From Algoriphagus sp. (lineage in GTDB: Bacteria > Bacteroidota > Bacteroidia > Cytophagales > Cyclobacteriaceae), in contig JALRIY010000072.1 in NCBI GenBank assembly GCA_023255285.1, positions 1-9,996 on the forward strand: DNA of 9,996 bases, in the 5' to 3' direction. Positions 6,682 to 9,996 of the stretch are shown here, piece after piece. Under the pieces are notes generated by a model that was given only the letters and a program-made list of their open reading frames with translations, did not search any database and was not told where the DNA came from. Within the stretch, counting starts at the first letter, position 1. Each line of letters begins with the position of its first letter. Both the position numbers and the translations under genes were made by a program.

Positions 6682-7800
6682 ATGCAGGTATTTACCCGAT
6701 TTTTCTGGTTTTGCAGCGGTGCAAATTTCTCCATTCTCCAAAAAGTACCCACTGAGTCCAATAAGTACTTGGGGATTGGTGCAACGGTATTATTCACCGG
6801 TATTTTCGCTTCTTTGGCGGGATTTTATGCGCTCTACACTGTTTTCCAGACCTGGACCATTGCCTTATTTTTTGGAGTACTTTGGGGAGCGATGATCTTC
6901 AATTTGGATCGATTTATTGTTTCTAGCATGCGGAAAAAAGAACATGATTGGTCGGAGTGGAAACTAGCCCTTCCTCGATTGGTCTTGGCCTTGCTACTAG
7001 CCCTAGTCATTTCAAAGCCCTTGGAGCTGAAACTCTTTGAGCGGGAAATCAATCGAAAGTTGGATGAACAAAAGATTACTTTTATCAAGCAGGCCAAGGA
7101 TGATCTGGCCGAGGGATTTCCTGAAATCCAAGCCTTGGCAGAAGAAAAGGAAGGATTAAAAAATGAAGAAAAGCAGTACCGAGCCTACCGGGACAAGTTG
7201 CAGCAGGAATACGATGCGGAACGTTTTGGAGAAAAAACAGCCAGCACAAGTGGGAAGGTCGGATTGGGAAGCAATGCCAAGAAAAAGGAACAACAATTGG
7301 ATATGGCTCAAGAGGACCTGAAACTCCTTTCCATTCGAAACGAGGTGCGGATTCAGGAATTGGATGCACAAATTGAAGAATTTAGAGCTAAGCGGGAAGC
7401 GGAGTTTGAGAAGCAGGCGCCTGGTATCGATGGTTTTGATGGATTTGCAGCTCGAATGGAGGGGTTGGCACAGCTTACCAAGGAAAGTGAAGCTATGGCT
7501 ACTACGCAATTGTTTTTGGTGTTGCTTTTTGTAGCGATTGAAACCGCTCCCATTTTTGTCAAGTTAATTTCTGCTCGAGGGCCCTACGATGAACTCCTAG
7601 AGTTGCATGAGGATCAGGTTAAACTGTATAAAAATGAGAAATGGCAACGAGTAAATGGAGAGTCAGAGGCTCGGCTTAGCTACTTCAAGGCTACCCATTT
7701 CTATGCCTCGGAGTTGTATGCTGCTTCCACCAATTTAGAAAACAAGCAGAAATTTGAATTGAGTAATAAAAGGTCTAGTGGAAAGATGGAGAATCGCTAG
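6682..7800 (+). CDS. DUF4407 family integral membrane protein with long coiled coil
   Basis: 372-aa membrane protein of unknown function. The N-terminus has the family hallmark FFWFCSGANFSIL then PTESNKYLGIGATVLFTG (about 7-40), and NLDRFIVSS (74-82) closes the second hairpin. Likely membrane segments: 29-53, 57-75, 96-112 and 274-296. Between the third and fourth lies a charged helical region (about 115-250) rich in Glu/Lys/Gln with heptad-like spacing, interrupted by a Ser/Gly/Thr-rich link (185-198). The C-terminal 75 residues are hydrophilic. The ATG at 6682 puts the conserved motif right at the N-terminus, as is normal for this family. Transcribed alone, divergent from the hydrolase across 226 nt and convergent with the VIT-type transporter. 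I know of no established biochemical role; membrane scaffold or stress-sensor ideas would be guesses. Confidence 0.88.
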   Translation: MQVFTRFFWFCSGANFSILQKVPTESNKYLGIGATVLFTGIFASLAGFYALYTVFQTWTIALFFGVLWGAMIFNLDRFIVSSMRKKEHDWSEWKLALPRLVLALLLALVISKPLELKLFEREINRKLDEQKITFIKQAKDDLAEGFPEIQALAEEKEGLKNEEKQYRAYRDKLQQEYDAERFGEKTASTSGKVGLGSNAKKKEQQLDMAQEDLKLLSIRNEVRIQELDAQIEEFRAKREAEFEKQAPGIDGFDGFAARMEGLAQLTKESEAMATTQLFLVLLFVAIETAPIFVKLISARGPYDELLELHEDQVKLYKNEKWQRVNGESEARLSYFKATHFYASELYAASTNLENKQKFELSNKRSSGKMENR

Positions 7801-7915
7801 TCTGTTAAATTTGATTACTCGCTATTTCACCACTTGGAAGTGAAAAAAAGGTTTGAGGTTCAAATAGGTGAGCTGTAGACCGTTGAATGTGGTCATTTTA
7901 GCAAAAATTTTTCCT

Positions 7916-8635
7916 TCACATAAAAAACTGCTCCAAGACATCCCCTACAAAGTAGGCCACTACGGCAGCCAATAGTCCTAATAAAACCGTTTCAGAAATC
8001 CCTCTAAGTGCAGAGGTTTGGTTAACAGAGCTTTTTAACCAGCCCACTAAAAGAAAAGCTAGGCCCGTAAGTAGGCTGGTCCAAAAAAAGAGATTGATTT
8101 CTGTTGGAAAAAAATAGTTCCAGAGGTATACGGTAAGTGGAATAAGGCCTACCAAAATAAATGAGCCAAAGGTTGCCAAACCAATTTTGAAGGGGCTTTT
8201 GGTATCCCGCATCATGCCCAACTCGTCTTTCATCATTTCGGCTACCCAGAGTTTCTCATCGGCGCAGATATGATCCACTACCTGTTGGAGCAGTTCCCCT
8301 TTAAACCCTTTGTTGGTATAGATTTCTTCGATCTCGGCCCGTTCTATTTCTGGAAGATTTTCAATTTCCCAATATTCAATTTTTTCATGCTTGTCGTAAT
8401 TATCACGTTCACTTTTGGCGGCTAAATACGCGCCAACAGACATGGAAAATCCATCCGCAAGCAAGTTGGCAAAGCCAAGAATTAGGAGGATACCGGTATC
8501 TAAATTGGCTCCGTATCCTCCTGCGACTACCGCAAATGTGGTTACCGCTCCATCAATTCCTCCATAGACAAACTCTTTGAGGTACTCTTGCAACTTGCCG
8601 AAGCCTGAATTTTCAAGGTGGATTTCTGATTCCAT
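7916..8635 (-). CDS. VIT1/CCC1-family ferrous iron/manganese transporter
   Basis: 239-aa membrane transporter that most likely moves Fe2+ and/or Mn2+ out of the cytoplasm in exchange for protons. The family signatures YGGIDGAVTTFAVVAGG (24-40) and NLLADGFSMSVGAYLA (57-72) are present. Compared with Eucalyptus VIT1 as I remember its structure paper, all key residues fit a constant offset of 15: Asp28 (Asp43) and Met65 (Met80) in the pore; Glu87, Glu90, Glu98, Glu101, Met134, Met135 and Glu138 (Glu102, 105, 113, 116, Met149, 150, Glu153) in the helical cytoplasmic metal-binding domain at about 75-145. Five membrane helices: roughly 26-44, 47-70, 150-172, 181-200 and 211-232. It stands alone on the minus strand with a long AT-rich region upstream; an 8-bp palindrome 30 nt before the ATG could be an operator. 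Confidence 0.92.
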   Translation of the reverse strand: MESEIHLENSGFGKLQEYLKEFVYGGIDGAVTTFAVVAGGYGANLDTGILLILGFANLLADGFSMSVGAYLAAKSERDNYDKHEKIEYWEIENLPEIERAEIEEIYTNKGFKGELLQQVVDHICADEKLWVAEMMKDELGMMRDTKSPFKIGLATFGSFILVGLIPLTVYLWNYFFPTEINLFFWTSLLTGLAFLLVGWLKSSVNQTSALRGISETVLLGLLAAVVAYFVGDVLEQFFM

Positions 8636-8959
8636 GAGAAAGTATTTAGAGTTTCAAATTAAGGTGTATACATATCTCCAATCCTGTCAGTAGGTTCAAA
8701 AGATGAGTTAATCATGCTGAATAGCACTCACAGACAGAGCTATTCCCGTCCACCTAATTGGATTTCAGTCCTTAATTTTTTGTTCCTGGTGAAAAGGCAG
8801 TTAGTCAAACTTAAAAGTAGAGATAAAATTCATGAGGAGTGAAGTTTATAATAAACTTTTAAGATTAATTCTCTTGAAGGAGGCAATGTAATTTTTTCAG
8901 AAACGTTTTGATTTTGAGAAAAGATTATCCAATTGAATTTGAAAAAAACGGATCGAAAT
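8636..8959. other. AT-rich intergenic region upstream of the VIT-type gene, no gene seen
   Basis: No convincing coding sequence. It contains the palindrome TGTATACA (8665-8672), an imperfect hairpin pairing AATAGC (8720-8725) with GCTATT (8739-8744) without a T tract, a minus-strand TAAGTTTG (8806-8813) that matches a -7 box but has no -33 partner, and a purine-rich GAAGGAGG (8876-8883) just before an ATG-TAA start-stop. Promoter elements for the transporter gene should lie here, but I cannot assign one firmly: TTAATTTG on the minus strand near 8657 is one base off consensus. Confidence 0.5.
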
Positions 8960-8990
8960 TTTGATAAATACAATCGATTGCATAGGTTTA
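8960..8990 (+). promoter_or_regulatory. Candidate Bacteroidota promoter for an orphan transcript
   Basis: TTTG (8960-8963) and TAGGTTTA (8983-8990) are separated by 19 nt. This matches the -33 TTTG / -7 TAnnTTTG arrangement (19-21 nt spacing) known from Bacteroides, with one mismatch in the last -7 base. Transcription would begin near 8996. No ORF follows before the terminator at 9078-9112. Confidence 0.4.
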
Positions 8991-8995
8991 GGAAA

Positions 8996-9112
8996 CTTTA
9001 ACGCAAAGAATAAAAGCTCAACCCAGCAATTTGCAGAAGTTTATATGGTTTTAATCCATTAACAATAACCCAAATCAAGAGCCAGTGTTTTAAAATACTG
9101 GCTCTTTTTTTT
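8996..9112 (+). ncRNA. Candidate small non-coding RNA (about 115 nt)
   Basis: The stretch between the promoter-like pair at 8960-8990 and a strong intrinsic terminator holds no ORF beyond a 5-codon ATG...TAA (in TATATGGTTTTAATCCATTAA). The 5' start is estimated from the -7 box. Besides the terminator hairpin, ATGG/CCAT around 9045-9059 could form a small stem. It does not resemble tmRNA, RNase P, SRP RNA or a tRNA to my eye; a 6S-like or other family cannot be excluded. Weaker alternatives: the terminator belongs to a deleted gene, or ends spurious transcription. Confidence 0.35.
9078..9112 (+). terminator. Strong Rho-independent terminator with no gene upstream
   Basis: Perfect 9-bp stem AGAGCCAGT (9078-9086) / ACTGGCTCT (9097-9105) with a 10-nt loop, running into eight Ts (9105-9112). 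The nearest + strand coding sequence upstream ends at 7800, so this terminator must serve a non-coding transcript or be a relic. Confidence 0.87.
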
Positions 9113-9253
9113 ATTTAAAAAACTTTAAAAAACGTAAATAAGTTAAAAACCGGTTTAAAATTTAAGGTAAACTTTAAATTTGTTTGTAAAAACAGCAATA
9201 AATGGTTTTATCAAATTGTTAAAATTTGAATTCATAAGATTTGGATTTAGGCT
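9113..9253. other. Very AT-rich spacer between two facing terminators
   Basis: Almost only A/T. An imperfect AT stem pairs AAATTTAAG (9158-9166) with CTTTAAATTT (9172-9181), one T bulged. TAAATTTG (9175-9182) is an exact -7 consensus match on the + strand, but the base composition makes chance likely and no -33 element fits. No gene seen. Confidence 0.4.
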
Positions 9254-9291
9254 AAAAAAATAAAAAAACCTTTACGAAAATTTCGTGAAGG
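9254..9291 (-). terminator. Rho-independent terminator downstream of a gene remnant
   Basis: Eleven-base arms at 9269-9279 and 9281-9291 (CCTTTACGAAA / TTTCGTGAAGG) pair with a single T-G wobble; the innermost bases must open as a loop. On the minus strand the stem is followed by seven Ts, one A and seven Ts (9254-9268), so it acts on transcripts coming from the right. It lies 32 nt after the stop codon of the minus-strand open stretch at 9324-9497, supporting that stretch as once part of a real gene. Confidence 0.82.
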
Positions 9292-9323
9292 CTTTCGAGT
9301 CAAATCAACCAGATAATCTACAT

Positions 9324-9497
9324 TTAAGAAGTTGGGGTGTCCTTCTTCGCTAGGAAAAAGTCCACCATTTCGTAGTCACTTACCTCTCGCTCGATCATTT
9401 CGCTTACTGTTTTTGATGGAGGGACGATTGCTTTTTTCTTGGAACCCAGTTGAGTGAAGCAATGGATTACTTTGATGAAATCCAGATCCAATTGGCT
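9324..9497 (-). pseudogene. 3' remnant of an unrecognised gene, or a small TTG-started protein
   Basis: A 57-codon open stretch ending in TAA, bounded upstream by an in-frame TAG (9498-9500). It reads SQLDLDFIKVIHCF, then TQLGSKKKAIVPPSKTV, then SEMIEREVSDYEMVDFFL and AKKDTPTS. The composition looks protein-like, and its base content is clearly less AT-rich than the DNA around it. There is no ATG until codon 34; TTG at codon 3 is the only early alternative start. The frame beyond the TAG would continue TKWAFHSF before another stop, as expected for decay. With the terminator 32 nt downstream, the simplest reading is a gene whose 5' part was lost. I do not recognise the family; a transposon-associated ORF or antitoxin tail is possible. 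Confidence 0.42.
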
Positions 9498-9749
9498 CTA
9501 AAAGGAATGGAATGCCCATTTGGTTCAACTATTCTTTATTTCAAAAATTAATCTAGACTATTTAATGAGTAGTAAAAGATAACTAAGATTTAAATGAATA
9601 AAAATAATATTAAAAAATCCTTTTTTAATTAAATTAAATAAATTAAGTTTCTCCCATATTAATAATTATCCCAGGCATATTTCAGAGGCTAGCCCCCTCC
9701 ATTCATGACTCATTTTTTTTGAAATCATTTACTTTTTAACTCAAAACAC
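9498..9749. other. AT-rich upstream region of the lipoprotein gene
   Basis: Low-complexity A/T runs (about 9590-9660) with no gene. TAAGTTTC (about 9645-9652, + strand) is one base off the -7 consensus and could serve the lipoprotein gene about 100 nt downstream, but no TTG fits at the -33 position. GGCTAGCC (9687-9694) is a short palindrome without other support. Confidence 0.35.
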
Positions 9750-9996
9750 ATGAAACGAAATCGATCACATTTTTCAAAAATCCTCTTGGCTGGCCCCTTA
9801 CTTTTTAGCGCCTGCTTTGCAAAAGAGGAGTTACAATTGACTCAGGTAGAACCGTTATGGACGCAAATGCTCCCACTAGACGAATGGCAGCAGGTAGAAA
9901 CTGCCAAAGAATTCTCAGTACTGCTTGGCGAAGTGATGCAAGACAAAGGAGCGCGGGTTACCCTCAATGCCCACATCCAGCAATACGATGACTTCG
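9750..9996 (+). CDS. Putative lipoprotein, N-terminal part only (runs off the window)
   Basis: An ATG at 9750 opens a frame of 82 complete codons that is still open at the right edge. The N-terminus is a lipoprotein signal: basic MKRNR, hydrophobic ILLAGPLLF, then lipobox FSAC with Cys22 as the lipidated residue. The bases after the signal encode ordinary, GC-richer protein sequence (TQVEPLWTQMLPLDEWQQVE and on). The mature start CFAKEE carries a Lys-Glu-Glu cluster that loosely recalls the surface lipoprotein export signal described in Bacteroidota, which would place it on the outer face of the outer membrane. I do not recognise the domain that follows. No Shine-Dalgarno before the start. 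Lipoprotein call firm; function unknown. Confidence 0.82.
   Translation, partial: MKRNRSHFSKILLAGPLLFSACFAKEELQLTQVEPLWTQMLPLDEWQQVETAKEFSVLLGEVMQDKGARVTLNAHIQQYDDF

Noticed and set aside
7829..7849. Hairpin TTTCAC...GTGAAA between the DUF4407 and VIT-type genes
   Set aside because: Followed by As rather than Ts on the + strand and by no T run on the minus strand, so not an intrinsic terminator. A GACC/GGTC stem at 7878-7894 with four Ts is also too weak to call.
8832..8891. 19-residue ORF MRSEVYNKLLRLILLKEAM
   Set aside because: Short amphipathic peptide is possible, but there is no ribosome site, promoter or conservation evidence; chance ORFs of this length are common.
9175..9182. TAAATTTG, exact match to the Bacteroidota -7 element on the + strand
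   Set aside because: Lies in nearly pure A/T sequence, no -33 TTG at 19-21 nt, and no gene or terminator follows on that strand.
9378..9520. Alternative 47-residue minus-strand ORF starting with MGIPFLLEPIG
   Set aside because: It overlaps the remnant at 9324-9497 in another frame, has a Ser/Asn/Arg-rich low-quality tail, and does not end near the terminator, whereas the remnant's frame does.
8636..9749. Insertion sequence, CRISPR array or tRNA in the long non-coding region
   Set aside because: No terminal inverted repeats, target duplications, regularly spaced repeats or cloverleaf pattern could be found by eye; only terminators, short palindromes and A/T runs.

Overview
The window looks like the chromosome of a Bacteroidota bacterium, probably Cytophagales / Cyclobacteriaceae-like (the family-level guess is weak). 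The reasons are AT-rich intergenic DNA, almost no Shine-Dalgarno sequences before the starts, -7 elements of the TAnnTTTG kind, and a gene mix typical of the phylum: RraA-like secreted proteins, Tat-exported mandelate-racemase-family enzymes, a DUF4407 membrane protein and a lipoprotein. Nothing here looks like phage, plasmid or CRISPR DNA.

Left part (1-4692): a tight + strand operon made of the same two-gene unit twice, RraA-like protein then enolase-superfamily (MR/MLE) protein. Gaps are 18-27 nt and a clear intrinsic terminator closes it. The first RraA gene is cut by the window edge; its apparent ATG at 9 is internal. Both MR/MLE proteins carry twin-arginine signals and the complete RraA protein carries a Sec signal, so the pathway is probably periplasmic. 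The first MR/MLE enzyme has every catalytic residue of D-galactonate dehydratase at identical spacing. The second keeps the metal site and the second histidine but has Tyr where the first histidine should be. Both RraA proteins keep the Asp...Arg-Asp metal-site spacing of HMG/CHA aldolase. The natural reading is dehydration of a sugar acid to a 2-keto-3-deoxy acid, then retro-aldol cleavage giving pyruvate plus an aldehyde, outside the cytoplasm. The substrate cannot be read from sequence.

Middle part (4727-8635): a BASS-family sodium symporter with a TTG start and both sodium sites conserved. It could import the keto acid product, though a terminator separates it from the operon. A secreted SGNH hydrolase faces it and overlaps it tail to tail by 20 nt, with terminator-like hairpins inside the overlap. 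Then come a DUF4407 membrane/coiled-coil protein (+) and a VIT1/CCC1 iron/manganese transporter (-) with all ion-pathway and metal-domain residues of the plant VIT1.

Right part (8636-9996): about 1.1 kb of AT-rich DNA without an intact gene. It holds a promoter-terminator pair with no ORF between them (a candidate small RNA of about 115 nt), a 57-codon open stretch on the - strand that looks like the 3' end of a lost gene and still has its terminator, and then the start of a lipoprotein gene that runs off the window.
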